Below, piece by piece: positions 1 to 11,756 of a DNA stretch of 64,000 nt (position 1 is its first letter; each line of letters starts with the position of its first letter). The notes beneath the pieces are model-generated. The model was not told the DNA's origin. It was given only the letters and a program-made list of their open reading frames with translations, and did no database searches. The position numbers and the translations under genes were made by a program. The DNA is from Phytophthora sp. 'mugwort' (lineage: Eukaryota > Oomycota > Peronosporomycetes > Peronosporales > Peronosporaceae): assembly GCA_033558025.1 (NCBI GenBank), contig JAUCEF010000017.1:1736001-1800000 (forward strand), written 5' to 3'.

Positions 1-3000
1 GCCCACGACGTTGTAGACGCTGGAGCTCGTGGAGATGACGCTGAGCCAGAAAACGACGTGCATGGGCTTGAATGCGGATCGTCATGTCTTCTTCCTCGAT
101 ACTATACGTGGGTTTCTCGACGACGACATGTCTGGTCTGTGCTTGTTCAACTGGTATTGCCGTAGAATCATCACGTTGGTGCAGATAAGTCACGTACACG
201 TACGTCTGAGCCTCGTCGTCCCATTCTTGGACGTAGGGATGACGCAGAGTACTGTACAGAAGCTTAACACGATGCGCTTTCGCCTCTTCCGCTAGCCAAG
301 CGTCCGCGGCTTCCTGCTCCTTCTTGCGCTCCGACTGCCAAAAGGGTGTGACATGATCAGCGTGGAAGTCGGCAAGGTATCGTTCGCGCAGTTGTTGGTG
401 ACGTCGATTTACCCGCAGTCCAGCAACGAGTCTGTTTCCAGCCCGTCGGCGCCACAGACTCTGCACTTTCGTGGCTGTCGCGTTCATTTGGGCAATGACA
501 TCAGCCCCCACTCGCCATCTTCGAGCTTTTTCCTGGTTCCCACGAGCGATTCTGGACGCTGCAATGGTGTCAAGAAGTGTTTGTTTAAGCAACACGGGTT
601 TCTTTTTGGTATTCTGTCCATCGACAGGTGCGTTGCCATGCTCAACTCCAAGTACAATTATCTCCATGGAAATCCCCAGGAGCTCAGCGAGCCGCTCGTG
701 ACCATATTGTAAGATGTCTGCACATTGGCCGAACCTGGCATGGTCGTGTCTCTTGACCTCCGTTTCGAACAAGAAGAACGTGAGCTCTTTCAAGTTCTGC
801 TTGACCTCGGAGACTGTCGTGTATGCGTCGAAGAAGCGTTGCAGCTGCCACCTTGTAATTTGGTTCTCCTCGAGGGCCCCAACAAATGCTAAAGCGCGAG
901 CGTCCAAGCCGGGGAATCGCTCGAGAAACAGTTCGCGAGCCACATTGAGCTGACCAACGAGTCTGAGATTGTGTAGACTGTGCACTGCTGAGATCTCCAT
1001 AGGCTCTTGTCGAGATGCGAACTGTTGTTGCTGGGTGGCGAGTTCTCGCGCATGCGCAGCCTGTCGTGCTACTGAGAGTTCGTATTTGTCGCGAGCTTCG
1101 GTGGTTTTCCTGACAGTGTCTTCAAGCTCGCGGATGGATGCAGTTTGCCTGTCATTCACAGCTTTCGGTGGGTGTCGGAACTCTTTCGCTTCTTCGAGGA
1201 TCTCCTCCAGCGTGTCCTCACTCTTCTGCTGTGCGTCAATGCATCGTTGCAGATACTTTTGAGCGATATCACGGGCTCGTTTAAGCGCCTGTTGCTTCTC
1301 TCGAGCCAGTACCAACGCTCGACGTTGTCTCTTTGTGTCTTGAAGCGTCTGGTAAGCGAACAAGTTGGTAAGCATCATTTGCATCTCCTCGGGGTCATGG
1401 ATGCCAATACTCGCGAGTTTTTCTTCGCAAGCGTCGCGCTCGAGCTCACGAAGTCGCGTCAGTACGTCGACGGGGTCCACCGACGCAAGCCAACGATTCT
1501 TGTGGCACATTTCACTGTACGTCGCACCCAGTCCAAGCCGATATAACCATTCCTGCACCGACATGCCTCGAAGTTCATCGTCTGGGTCGTAGAATCCAGC
1601 GGAAGCAGACACCATCTTGTCGATCACGACACGCCAGGACGTTTCGGTTCGGAACGGATTCGTCTGTCTGCGTCTCTGGGCTTGCAGAAGCTTTCGTGCT
1701 GCTCGTTGGTGGGCATTGTGCCGCCAATTGAGCTGAATTCGGACTGCCATACGCGTCCGTAACTCGACGTAGACGAGGTCTCTCATGAGACGCATTCGGC
1801 AATGACAACCGCGGAAAAGACGCTGAATCGCACATGCCGAGGCATTGTACAGCTTCAGTGTGGCTTCGACCACATGATGTCGTGCTGTACTGATGCATTT
1901 GTCCACAGATTGAAGCGACACAAGAGCTCGAATGCAAGCCATCTCTTCCCGAAAATGTTTGCGTATTAAATGTGCACGGACCGTGTGCTGGATGGACCGG
2001 GCCGAGCGCTCGCGTAATGCAAGAGTCCGCCCCATGTGTCCTCGAATCAACGCCTGGATTCGACACGAGGCCTTGTCCTCCAGTTCAAAGCGACGACGTC
2101 TCTCTTCCAGCTCCTCCGTGATTCGACGACCAGCCAAATGGTGTCGTAGTCGTCCGGGAACAGCCTTAAGCCACCAGAATTGCAGATACCATGCAGTCCG
2201 GATTCGCTGCGCGTGGTGGACGCGAAAGAACCATTTGATCCGTCGATGTGCCATTTGCTGTCGTCGCAGGAGCTCGACAAGTCGCTGCGCGGCATGTCGA
2301 CGCACATTTCGTTGAATAAACTCGGCAGCTTTGCTCCGCTTCGCCGCGAGATATACCAGCCACGCCCCGCTGATCACTCGCGCCATGTGGCGGCGCTTAT
2401 AAGCCAGCACTTGGGCGTCAAACGCGCGCTCTTCATTCTCTTTTTCACGCAGACAGCCAAGCAGAAAGAAGGTGGACCACTCGTTGTTGCGTCGGTACCA
2501 ACAACGCTGAAAGATGAGCGCTGCGTGCCATTCCTGGTCACGAACAAGTCCCAGCTGACGAGTAGTAAGCCGTCCAAGCCACCCGCGGGCGACTCGCTGC
2601 AGCAGCGCGACGGCCGACAGCACGCGCTCGTTGGCTTTCCGCTGGGCGCAACGAACTAATCGACGTAGCCGCCGCATTCGCACGGTCCGAAAAACCGCTT
2701 GAACGAGCAGCGCCGCGTCTCGAAGAGCTACGAACGCATCACGACACACACGCATTCGAGCGCACGCCTGAACGTGTATAAGACGTATTCTCTCGCGATG
2801 GTAGCGTGCACGAGCTGCGCGCATGCGTTGGAAGGCTTGGATTTGAATGGCTGCGAGACGATAGCGAGCGAGAGCAATATGGAACCGACGGCAGCGATAG
2901 CTACGCTGGACGAGCTCGGCCGCTTGCCAGAGTTGTCGTCTGTGCGCTCGAACTTCATTCGGAAGGTGAAAGACCAGAGCTGGGCGAGCTGGTGCAAGGT

Positions 3001-5232
3001 ATACATCACGCAGGACGGGATTCGCGAAAGGATGACGCCGATGCAGTGCTACGAATCGTTCCCGGCTTAAATGCCGTCGGATCTCCACCTGAATGAGCCT
3101 TGCTGCTGTGTCACGGTCACGCCATATGAGATCTTGAGTCGTCTCGATCCACTTACGAAGTCCTTGTTGCTGGTAACTACGCAAGACGTACTCGATGGCG
3201 ACTTTGAGACGCCGTTTCGTTGCCTGGTGATGGTATTCCTCACCACGCTCAAGGAATCGTGCTTGCTCGACGAGTGCTTTCCACTGCAGGAGAGCCAGGC
3301 GACGCTGATTGTCTTCAAACTCGAGAACCCAAAGCGCCATTGCGCGACGCATTCGGTGCCGACAGTATGAAGCGCCCCCGGGTAACTGGAAAAGGAACTT
3401 GAGTGGCAAGCGCTCGCGTTCGTTCTCAATCATTGAATGCATTTCCTGTCGCGTACGGTTCTCCTCGTGTCGGACGCGTGTGATCTGCGAATCCAGCGAC
3501 GTCATGGCCGATGTATTTACGCGTTGAGCGAGTGCTCGCAGTTGTTGCACACTTTGCTCGTCAGGCTCCACAGGAGAACGTAAAATGTCCCGTAGTCGCT
3601 GGCGCTTTAATGCTGGCGTCGTTGGTTCAAGCTCGTGACGTGGCCATTCCGGTGCAGCCGTCTGTCTCTTGGTTCCTGTATCTCTGTTGTGAGCAGTAGT
3701 TTCAGGTAGAGCGAACCCTCTCGGCATCGTAGCTACGGCTGTCATTGCGTCTCGTTCACTCTCTTCTTCATCCGGTTGGTGCTCCTTCTTCCATTCATCC
3801 CAGCGTGTTACCTGGAGTCGACTTGGTACTGACTGTCGCTCACCTTTTTCTCGTATGTGACCGTCTCGTAGATGCTGTTGAAAATATGCTGTAGAAGCGA
3901 GTGGCATTCGACCAGTACGAAAGATCTCGAGCATGTGTCTCGGGTGTAAGAGCGTGTCTGATGCAGGATGAGAATGAGGCGCGGTCGCCTCTTGGGTCTC
4001 AACTTCTGGGTCGCTTTGCTCGCGGATGACGTCTCCTCCAGGCATACGCTGGCCAGTTGGCTGGATAAGCGGCAATGGACATAGCGGCGGATCTGAAATG
4101 TACTGACGAGGAAACACTGGAGTCACTAAACGATGGCGTTCCAGCTTGAATATTCGGTTCGGTGTCTTCCGTCTAGCGACATTAGCAGCCAGAGTTTCAG
4201 TTGTCCGACTGCCGTTGCTGGTTCCAGGAAGAAGAGCTGCAAATGGTGACTGGGGAACAACAAGCCCCTGTGCATTGGCAACACTCGCGTCGTGTGCATT
4301 GGCAACACTCGCGTCGTGTTCACTCCATGCAATCTTACGGTGCTGTTGACGTGGTGGTGACTGCCGGTTCGTGCTCCGCGCAGCTCGAGACGGGGATGGC
4401 GGCTCGCTACCAGTTTGTCGCCTCTTTTTCTTCGTCTTCTTCCTATCGGAGAACGACTCAATGCTGTCCGTACCAGTGAAAACGTCACAGTCGTCATCAT
4501 CTACCGGTCGCGTTGTGTCCCCGCTCTCCGGTCGACCAGCGACTGTGAGCAGAAGACTCGCGCTATCTCGCTCGGAAGGCTGCGGCTGTAAGACCAGCAG
4601 ATCCGAATCTACTGATACCACAAGCTGCAGACGCTGCTGTTGCGATGGCGCTACAACACACAAACACACAAATAAACTGTTCATGTCCCGGTACTCCACC
4701 AAGTGTCGCGTTTGGTCTCTCTCACCTGAAAACGTCTCGTACCTTGCATCAGCAGTGAAATGACGAGGCAGCAGTTAACATGCGCACGTCTGGTGTCCGC
4801 CGTCTGCGTGTGACTGCGACGGAAGTAGCCCACTAGTTGCAGCAGGGCGTCCACCAGTCCCTCGGTCTCGAGCCGCAGTCGGTCAGCCAGCGTTCGACTC
4901 TCCATCATCAGCAGCCCGAGAGCTCGCGCCGCCAGCGCTGCATGTCAACGTCAGTCGCATCCTTTATCAGTTATACATTAATTGCATCACGTACCGCGCA
5001 GATAGACGCTGTTCTTAACGTTGCGCAGCACACGTACGCAGGTGTTGACGGCCTCGCCCTGGTCGGCGATCTGCGTCACCGCCACCTGTGCCGCCAGGCG
5101 TTCGACCAGTAGGCGCTCGGAGGGCAGAGATACGTGCTGCATGGCCTCCAGAAGTCGGCGCTTCCGCTGGCGGGACTGCGGCGAGCGCGTGGCGCGCTCC
5201 ATCGGCGGCGGCAGCACGGCGCCGTCCTGCAT
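1..5232 (-). CDS. Very large multi-IQ-motif protein (3' end outside window)
   Basis: Three exons on the minus strand: 5232-4995, 4937-4743 and 4650 to beyond the left edge. Splicing at the GT-AG sites keeps one frame for about 1,694 codons inside the window, and exon 3 has no stop for at least 1,549 codons. The start is the ATG at 5232 (MQDGAVLPPPMER), just after an in-frame upstream TGA. The middle and C-terminal parts hold about ten IQ-like motifs (for example RLIQVEIRRHLSRERF near 3080, RIQALIRGHMGR near 2045, AIQRLFRGCHCRMR near 1820, IQAHARRFLAQRHL near 60), the pattern known to bind calmodulin or EF-hand light chains. A stretch near 1380-1570 (SVQEWLYRLGL onwards) resembles a SAM-like helical domain, followed by charged coiled coil. 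The N-terminal third is polar and probably disordered. A role in cytoskeleton or flagellum is inference from IQ-rich protist proteins; no myosin motor is visible in the window. Confidence 0.82.
4270..4317 (-). repeat. Two-copy 24-bp tandem repeat inside the IQ-motif gene
   Basis: Positions 4270-4293 and 4294-4317 are identical. Because the unit is a multiple of three, it encodes a duplicated 8-residue block (HDASVANA twice) in the polar N-terminal part of the protein. Confidence 0.9.
4651..4742 (-). other. Intron 2 of the IQ-motif gene
   Basis: 92-bp intron. Donor GTACGAG starts at 4742 and acceptor TTGTGTGTTGTAG ends at 4651. Splicing joins LLMQ to APSQQQRLQL in frame; without it the frame stops at 4681. 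Confidence 0.72.
4938..4994 (-). other. Intron 1 of the IQ-motif gene
   Basis: 57-bp intron. Donor GTACGTG is read from 4994 downwards and acceptor TTGACATGCAG ends at 4938. The exon phase (one base, then two) is conserved across the junction. The in-frame reading through it would end in a stop at 4987, which supports splicing. Confidence 0.75.
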
Positions 5233-5714
5233 TGGCCCATTGATCGGACCTCTTCACGTCGTTTCGCAGACCAAATACCCCACCTTACCGGTAAGATACA
5301 AACCGTCACCGATAACCGAGCTAATTGCATAGAAAGAGCAAATTCACTCAAGTGTCATCATCATGATTGCCGTTCGCTGGAGAAAACCTTACCCCAGTAA
5401 ATTTGTCCTTGGAAAAGGGACCAAACGACGCCTGGCGATTGATACTTGGCCTCAAAATTGGTCCTATAACTCAAAAGTAATAGGACAAAATCCATTCACG
5501 GTGCTGTTCCGCATGCAAAAGGAAACTTTAACTTCACGGATCCGCACTGGTAAGAAATCCTCCAGCTCGACGACGCAGAAAGATGAGAGCTGCTGTGGCG
5601 TATCACACGCCGAGGGATGCTGTCTGGTATTTGTGTGTTCTTACAAAGTCGTCCTCCTTAGACACTACGAGCAGCGCTGCTCTCAGGCTGGGCAACTGTT
5701 TGTTCGCTTCACAA
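5233..5714. other. Region between the IQ-motif gene and the next relic
   Basis: This includes the 5' flank of the IQ-motif gene. No clear core promoter motif is visible. A plus-strand reading frame (5363-5860) crosses it but shows coding character only from about 5715. Confidence 0.4.
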
Positions 5715-6616
5715 TGTCTAGCAGCGAGTTCCCGCTATCTGACAGCGACAGTAGCGACAATGAGTTGGACGAAATGACTCAAGAAGGGCCTCATAAGTGG
5801 AAATTCGTAGATGAGACTGCTCCCGAGCTTCACGTTAACAGTGTCGAGGAGTTCTGTTAGCGAAGGCACCAGCCGAGATGAAGCATGTGTTTGACCGTCT
5901 TATGGGCAGGATGCATGGGATGCAGCGCCGGAATCCGGCTGACGTGCCTATTATCGACATTATGACAGCGAGGTTGGATCATACAGTGTTCACTGTTGCG
6001 AGGCAGCACATCAATGCTAACCTAGCTAAGGCAGCATTCATTTCAGCGTCATAGCTAACCGAATTTCTTCACGTGGAGCTATGGCTGAGTTTCTACGACG
6101 TGCCGCCAAAGCAATTCTATGATAAAAAGAACAGGAGCTATACGGACCCGCAAAATCTGTCATGGAGTCCAAGTGGTATCTTAAAGTGCTGAATGCTCTA
6201 GGAGATCAAAGCAGTCGAGTATCACCCTCGTCAGATATTTGGGCAGCTCCATTCGAGCATTATCACAACCTCTCTCACGCTATGGAATTACGCCGAGCTT
6301 GATCTGAGATTGGCTTTGTGAGTGGACTTTCAATTTCCAGTCTTGTTGGTGATTTCCTTCGGTTGAGATCTACATAGTTCAGTTGATGATCTCGGACTAA
6401 CTCGCATCCGAAACCCGGCCATAGGGTACATATTTGAGGCGCTGCACTTGATGTGTTTATAATCTCTAACATTCTGTCGCAGCTCTAGACCTGTCCATCA
6501 TGACATAGTATCGCTTGCAACCGGATGCATTTGGGTGGGCACATAGCATCTCAAGGCGAGCGTGTTGTCAATGTGATGTGAATCCTTCAGCGTTCACTAT
6601 GTGGAGTCGTAACGGA
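5715..6616 (+). pseudogene. Decayed transposon-like gene, 5' part
   Basis: It starts with an acidic, serine-rich N-terminus (ATG at 5715, SDSDSSDNELDEMTQEG) that ends at a TAG at 5858. Coding character continues in shifting frames: KHVFDRLMGRMHGMQRRNP, then ELWLSFYDVPPKQFYD, then AAPFEHYHNLSHAMEL, then GGHIASQGERVVNVM just before the inserted pogo element. The parts at 8372-9296 and 9390-10860 look like the continuation on the far side of that insertion. The order (acidic N-terminus, long core, nuclease-like block, cysteine-rich end) recalls the large piggyBac-derived genes common in Phytophthora, but I cannot confirm this by eye. Many stops and frameshifts make it non-functional. Confidence 0.4.
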
Positions 6617-6618
6617 TA

Positions 6619-6643
6619 CAAATAACGACGGAAAAACACGGCC
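6619..6643 (+). repeat. Left terminal inverted repeat of the pogo-like element
   Basis: 25 bp, 24 of which match the reverse complement of 8345-8369. It follows the TA at 6617-6618. Confidence 0.88.
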
Positions 6644-6779
6644 TTGACAGTGCACCACTCTGGTACAAAATAATGAAGACGTAGACGACTAAGAAACACA
6701 ACGTCTGATATGCAGCCTCATTGGCTAATTATACCGCTTGTTGAAGTTTAATGTCAGATGAAAGCTAGAAAAAGGGCGG

Positions 6780-8250
6780 TACATTTCAGAGAAAGAAATG
6801 GGGCATGTTATTGAAGTTATCTCTGACTACACCATGACGGTCGGAAAGCGAGGAATGGTTTTTCAAAGCTCTTCACCACAGTCGAAGTTTTTAAGTCTTC
6901 CCATGCAGCGATGGTCTTTCGAACCGCATGTAGCCTTTTTTCAAAGGGTGTGGCTCCTTTTTCAAGGCGTGGGAGCGCCACTTACCATACATCGCGTTCT
7001 TAAGTGGACCCATTACCCCAACATCTAATGGTTGACAAACCGAGGTGCTGTTAGGGGGCGATGGGCATACAGACGAACATGTTTCCTCTATAATTACCCT
7101 TTTTCCTTCGCAGACACGTGACTATCAAAATTGTCTAGCAATAAGACAGACGGTTCCTCGATCTCGTACTTTAGGAGCTCCGTGGCGTAGAACTCCCAAA
7201 CCCTGTGATCCATCCACGCTTGTTCTTGAACCGTGTAAAAGTGTCCTTTCGGAAATTTCTTGAGCTGCTTATTCTCAATAGCACCGCTAGGCTTACCGTG
7301 CATGATGAAAAGAATGGGGAACCTTCAAATAACATTAATATTAAAGCACATCAATATTACATAATAAAATCACGCCAAATAATAAAATATACGATAAAAA
7401 CTCTTACCATCAGCTCGAACAGTGAGCACAGCAGTCATTCAACCAGGCTTCTTGGCGAAGCCAACAACTCGCGAGCTCGCTCGACGTCCAACCGCGGCCC
7501 ACGTGCGTCGCGGAAACATTTTATAGTAAATTGCGGTTTCGTCAACATTGAAAATAGCATAGCTGCTGTACAAGCCGTAGGTCGACCAAAACTCCAGCGC
7601 AAATTCCACATGAGTCTCTGTAAGAGCTTCATTTTGTAATTTAGCTTCTTGGGGTGTCTGGCTAGAGAAACCATGACAAAAATGTGTTAAATTATAAGTT
7701 ACCCACAAATATAAAACCCATAAAAATGTAAGAACCTGATATAAAAACTTACCGATGCATAAATCGCTGACAAAAGCGCTCCAATGCCTTCTTTCCGCTT
7801 AGTACATTCTTCTTATTGTCGTAGTAAGCATCTAGCCATGCTCCATATGTCCCTGTGATAAACTCCATGACAAGCGATGTGGGCACAACTTTTTATATGT
7901 TAAACCAATAATATAAATAAATATTGTCGCAACAAAAACGTACATTCCCTGTCGGCGCTGGTCCTTCATGTATGTCACCAGTGTAGAGGAAAAAGAAAGC
8001 AACTCCTTCCTCCCCTGCCCTTTCAATGTCTTGGACTTGGCCGACCCCTTGAACGCAGTGAGGCCTTCGCGCTGCTTCGACCAGTCTTCCACTATGCGGC
8101 GAGGGTATTGCAGCTGCTGTGCAGCTTTGTATACTCGCTCAATAACTTCCAGTGCTTCCCGCTTCTCTTTGACTATATAAGACGCTTGTTTTCCCATTTG
8201 AAAGTGAGCGCTCTTTGCTGCAACTCGCAAGGAAACATAGGAGCCATCGA
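6780..8250 (-). pseudogene. Broken pogo-like transposase
   Basis: Read from right to left on the minus strand. An N-terminal helix-turn-helix segment (EKREALEVIERVYKAAQQ ... YPRRIVEDWSKQRE, about 8190-8030) is followed by a DDE core. The first catalytic Asp lies in FNVDETAIYYKMFPRRTW (about 7550), the second in SVLLLDNFDSHVS (about 7130), and the third region reads STSVCQPLDVGVMGPLK (about 7030). These motifs are diagnostic of the DDE_1 (pogo/Tigger/jerky) family. The pieces are in different frames with stops between, so no full protein can be made. A full-length enzyme of this class would need about 450-500 residues, which fits the element size. Confidence 0.8.
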
Positions 8251-8344
8251 TTTTTTTAGTGAAAGACGAACACACATTTTGATTGGTTAATAATATTGTA
8301 TGGGGGTGACAGAACATTATTTTGCTAAGTTGTGTTTTGGTGTC

Positions 8345-8369
8345 GGCCGTCTTTTTCCGTCGTTATTTG
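8345..8369 (-). repeat. Right terminal inverted repeat of the pogo-like element
   Basis: 25 bp, paired with 6619-6643, and followed by TA at 8370-8371. Confidence 0.88.
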
Positions 8370-8371
8370 TA

Positions 8372-9296
8372 GTCAGATTCGGCTACCTAGAACTGTTTTC
8401 GGCTCGATAGAGGTTATCAGTCCAAAGAAGTCAAGATGCAAATTTTAGATTGTGGTGGGGCGATTATTGGTACCCACCAACGAAATGGAGGGTTTCCATT
8501 CACGTACTGAAAATCGAGAACGCGTATGCAGCGAGGAGTGAGTGAGAAAGGGGCAAAATTGGCTCAGTTGGCTACCTACAACTATACGGCACAATCGACA
8601 TCAGAATCCACGACTCGTACAATGAATGCTTTGACGTACAATTCTAGTCTTGGCAACGTGGTCCTCTGTATTACCCCCGTTAGCTCAGCCGTGTCTTCAA
8701 ATTGGTCCGACGCTCTTGGAAACGCGACCTAGTGTACTACCACCAGCGGATGGTTCGGATGATTTCATGGATTTTCAGGCGGGTGTGATATTATTGACGG
8801 AATAGCGGTGTACGTCTGATGGGTTCTTAATGATGCAGTTCCGATTTACTGGGCTGGTGGCAGTGACATCAACTCAATCGCTAGGCTACCACGTAGCTTA
8901 GATAACCATCATGATCACGATTTGGATTTGTATCGACAGCTTGCAACGCGGAGTACAATGCAGTTTATTTTTCGACTCCTCAGTATTCAGACTGAAGTAT
9001 TTAACGAGATACCCGGTCAAAACAAAACCAAAAGGCCAGAATGTCTGTCGCGTAGCGCACCAATTAAAAAACAAGGAACTGCAATAATCGGTCGAGAAGC
9101 TCGAACTCCAGTTTATGGAAACAAGAACGGGCTTATCGACCGGCTAATAGCATCTGATGCAGACTCAGCAACATCAACGACCAACATCAAAACACCTGCT
9201 GCTGCCCTGATTAAATCGTGGCTGCTCGCCCCCAAATCTTATTCGGACATGGAAATTGGCTCCAAGGACGAAAGCAACATTTGCTCACGGTTTTGA
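8372..9296 (+). pseudogene. Decayed transposon-like gene, middle part
   Basis: This is the probable continuation of the relic at 5715-6616 after the pogo insertion. Readable pieces are LTYNSSLGNVVLCITPVSS (near 8640) and a longer open stretch at 8922-9296 (DLYRQLATRSTMQFIFRLL ... AALIKSWLLAPKSYSDM, then IGSKDESNI). No domain can be named from these alone. Frames change several times. The link to the outer parts rests on position, strand and equal decay. Confidence 0.35.
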
Positions 9297-9389
9297 GGAT
9301 TTTTGAATTCACATTCCAACCTTCATGTTGAGAAAACGGATCATTAGGGGCTGATTGGCCGGTAAGTTGCTGAAATTGAATACTCTATT

Positions 9390-10860
9390 ATCAAAATGTT
9401 TGACACTAACGATGTTGATGCTTTCAGCTCCGATCAGGAGCACCAAGCATTTTCTCCCGACGGTATTGCTGTGCTTACGACGCCAAACGGCAAGCGTTTT
9501 ATGGTGTTCTGGAGCTTAAAACGAGAACTAAAGAAAACACTGTAGACAAGGAGCAGATTCTTGCTGAGGAGTGGAGACGCCTTACTACAATTGCACTGAA
9601 ACACTGTGGAGGATGCCCAGAAGTTCAAGGAATTCATACCAGAGCTAGGCTACAAGTCGCAACTTCCGCACAATACCATTTGCGCATCTCTCCGCCATGG
9701 CTTCATGGTCTTCGCGTCTTCGACAGCAATCATGCGTGTAGTACACGTGATCATTGGCTAAGACGTTGCTGAAGCGTACGTTTTTTAGCTTTTGGAAAAG
9801 TTAAAAAGTGTGTCTAGAATGAATCTACGCCAGCCCCCCCCCCTCCTGTCAACTTTTTCGGACGACGAGTTGGACCATTGCGGCGATATGGTGACGTTAA
9901 AACAGTATTTAACGTCTGTGGCGAGCTCTGGCGGATCTCGCCAAGCAGCGCGGACTCCCGCTCCAAGCTGCTAACCACATCATCCCCACTGATATTGCTA
10001 CTTGGACCGGGTGAAAGGTGTTGTTGATGCTTACTCGCTCTACCTTAAAAATGTGAGAGCGATGTACCAGCGTTTGCCCCCACTCACCGCCTCTGGATAC
10101 GATTTTTGATGACTCTCTTCTACAACTATTACCAATAAGTGCAGCTGCTAAATAAACGTTGCCTTTGCAGAGTCGCTATGGCTTCAACTGTGTACTAAGC
10201 GCCGTTTGCATGTTGTTATTTAGAGCTAAGCTTTACTGATGGGCGAAGAACGTTGCACTTCCTACAGACAATACCAACAAACGAACTGCTTGAATTCCAG
10301 CTTTGGTGATTTTTGTCGAGACACAGCAAGCTGTTTACCGGAACTTTCGATGCACGTGACAACCGTCCTGATGAGTCAGAAGAAGCGCCAAACCTTGCAG
10401 GCACTGATGCGTTGTCACTCTCAAGCCTCCATCTTTTGCATATCGTAAAAGGAGTACTTCGCCAATGATCCCGAATGGCGAAACATGCGGCTCTCAAGCG
10501 ATTGAAACATCTCCCTGTAAGTGCAACTGAGTTTCTGATGTTGTTGTTTTATTGGATGGAAACAAGCAACTATGTTGCATATTGTGCTGCCAACTGAGCC
10601 ACGACAAGGAATATTGAGCAGCACACGCGCAGGGGGTACAAAACAAGGTACGGCTCTGCTGTGTATGAAGTAGCTGGGCACCAAGCCGCGCTGGGAAAAC
10701 GACGTCACTTGCTTCGAAAAATTTCACTCTGCACCGAGTCTTCAAGGTGCATGTCATGAATCGGCAGCGCAGCCAAGGCAAATCCGAGCCCCACCGCCAT
10801 CGCGCAAGCGATCTACATTGTCTGTCGAACCAAACGACCGGCGTGTCACCAGACACGTTT
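9390..10860 (+). pseudogene. Decayed transposon-like gene, 3' part with nuclease-like motif
   Basis: In shifting plus-strand frames this reads FSPDGIAVLTT, then GVLELKTRTKENTV (near 9460-9540). An SPDG...LELKTRT pattern is the catalytic signature of YqaJ/lambda-exonuclease-type PD-(D/E)XK nucleases, with the acidic pair around E and K. Further on come YLKNVRAMYQRLPPL (near 10045) and a cysteine-rich end (CCILCC ... KVRLCCV, near 10570-10670) that could be a broken zinc-binding module. A 10-base C run at 9834-9843 sits at one of the frame changes. The PD-(D/E)XK reading is an inference from two short motifs. Confidence 0.35.
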
Positions 10861-11429
10861 CAAATAGCCGCCGTCGCTCAATCCAGCTGAAGACAACTGC
10901 TGGGTAACGAGTTATACTGGACCCCTATAATGATTCATAGCTACTTCCTTCGAAGATATAGTACTTTATCGTCCCATCTGGACCCAGGTCGCTAGAATAC
11001 GAGCACAATGTTGTCCTGTCAACTAGGACAAAACGCTGTGTTGAGCACAAAGCACTTGCTTTTGTTGAGCTAGCGATGATGAAGTCAATTAATTGGAAAC
11101 AGTCCTTACGCTTTGCAGTCGTATTCCGAGGTATCTTCTCTTCATGATGAGCCATTAGGTTTGATGATCGAGCTGATTGTCATGTGAAGAAGACGCCTTA
11201 AAAATTGGTCCTTCCATTAGTCCTACCACAAACGCTTACTGGGGTTAAATCTAAACCATCTGTCCTTGCAAGTGAACCATCAACCTGACGAATAAGTAAC
11301 GATGCCCAAATCGCGGTTACGCCATATGGTGCGTAACCCCGAAGGTTCACCAAGGCCGCAATAGGTTGACTACGCCTTCCCACTGAAGTTCCTTGCACCT
11401 TCGCCACCGGCGATGTATTCAAGGGCTTT
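10861..11429. other. Unassigned stretch
   Basis: Only short, unconvincing frames are present (minus-strand frames at 10925-11155 and 11198-11488 have no recognisable motif). I see no repeat or RNA gene here. Confidence 0.3.
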
Positions 11430-11756
11430 GTGATAGCGCACAAGGCCAAGGAGGACAACATTTCTTGCATGGAGAACAACTCAGGCAAGCATGGTCACGT
11501 CAACTACGACGCCATCCATCGGTCGCGCGCAGATGAACACATTTGGACACAGCGCAAACCGCGCGGTGACAACCAGTCGGTTCTAGTCACTGCTGAGTGT
11601 GGCGCGGATGAGATGAAGAGCACCAAGTTCATGATGGACTACTTGGCCATCATATCGCAGAACAAGCCGTGCACAGGACAAAATGATGGCATCACACCTC
11701 TTACGTGTTTAAACCTCTCAATCAAACTGCTGACGACATATATCATCATAAGTTAA
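11430..11756 (+). CDS. Unrecognised ORF, possible relic
   Basis: 108 codons starting MIAHKAKEDNISC. It has even codon use, balanced charged residues, and a segment DEMKSTKFMMDYLAIISQNK that looks protein-like. There is no signal peptide, transmembrane segment or known motif. Upstream in-frame sequence is also open for a short distance, so this may be the tail of a larger dead gene. It lies between two transposon-rich stretches and is probably part of a further element. Confidence 0.25.
   Translation: MIAHKAKEDNISCMENNSGKHGHVNYDAIHRSRADEHIWTQRKPRGDNQSVLVTAECGADEMKSTKFMMDYLAIISQNKPCTGQNDGITPLTCLNLSIKLLTTYIIIS

Larger units (their letters stand above)
6619..8369 (-). mobile_element. pogo/Tigger-like DDE transposon with intact ends
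   Basis: The element is 1,751 bp and bounded by 25-bp inverted repeats (6619-6643 and 8345-8369, one mismatch), outermost sequence CAAATAACGACGG. It is flanked on both sides by TA (6617-6618 and 8370-8371), the target-site duplication expected of the Tc1/mariner/pogo superfamily. It lies inside the decayed gene covering 5715-10860. It carries a broken minus-strand transposase. The ends look recent compared with the decay of its host sequence. Confidence 0.85.

Noticed and set aside
1575..2066. Minus-strand ORF of 163 codons
   Set aside because: Shadow frame of the multi-IQ gene, which uses another frame on the same strand; it has no protein-like motifs.
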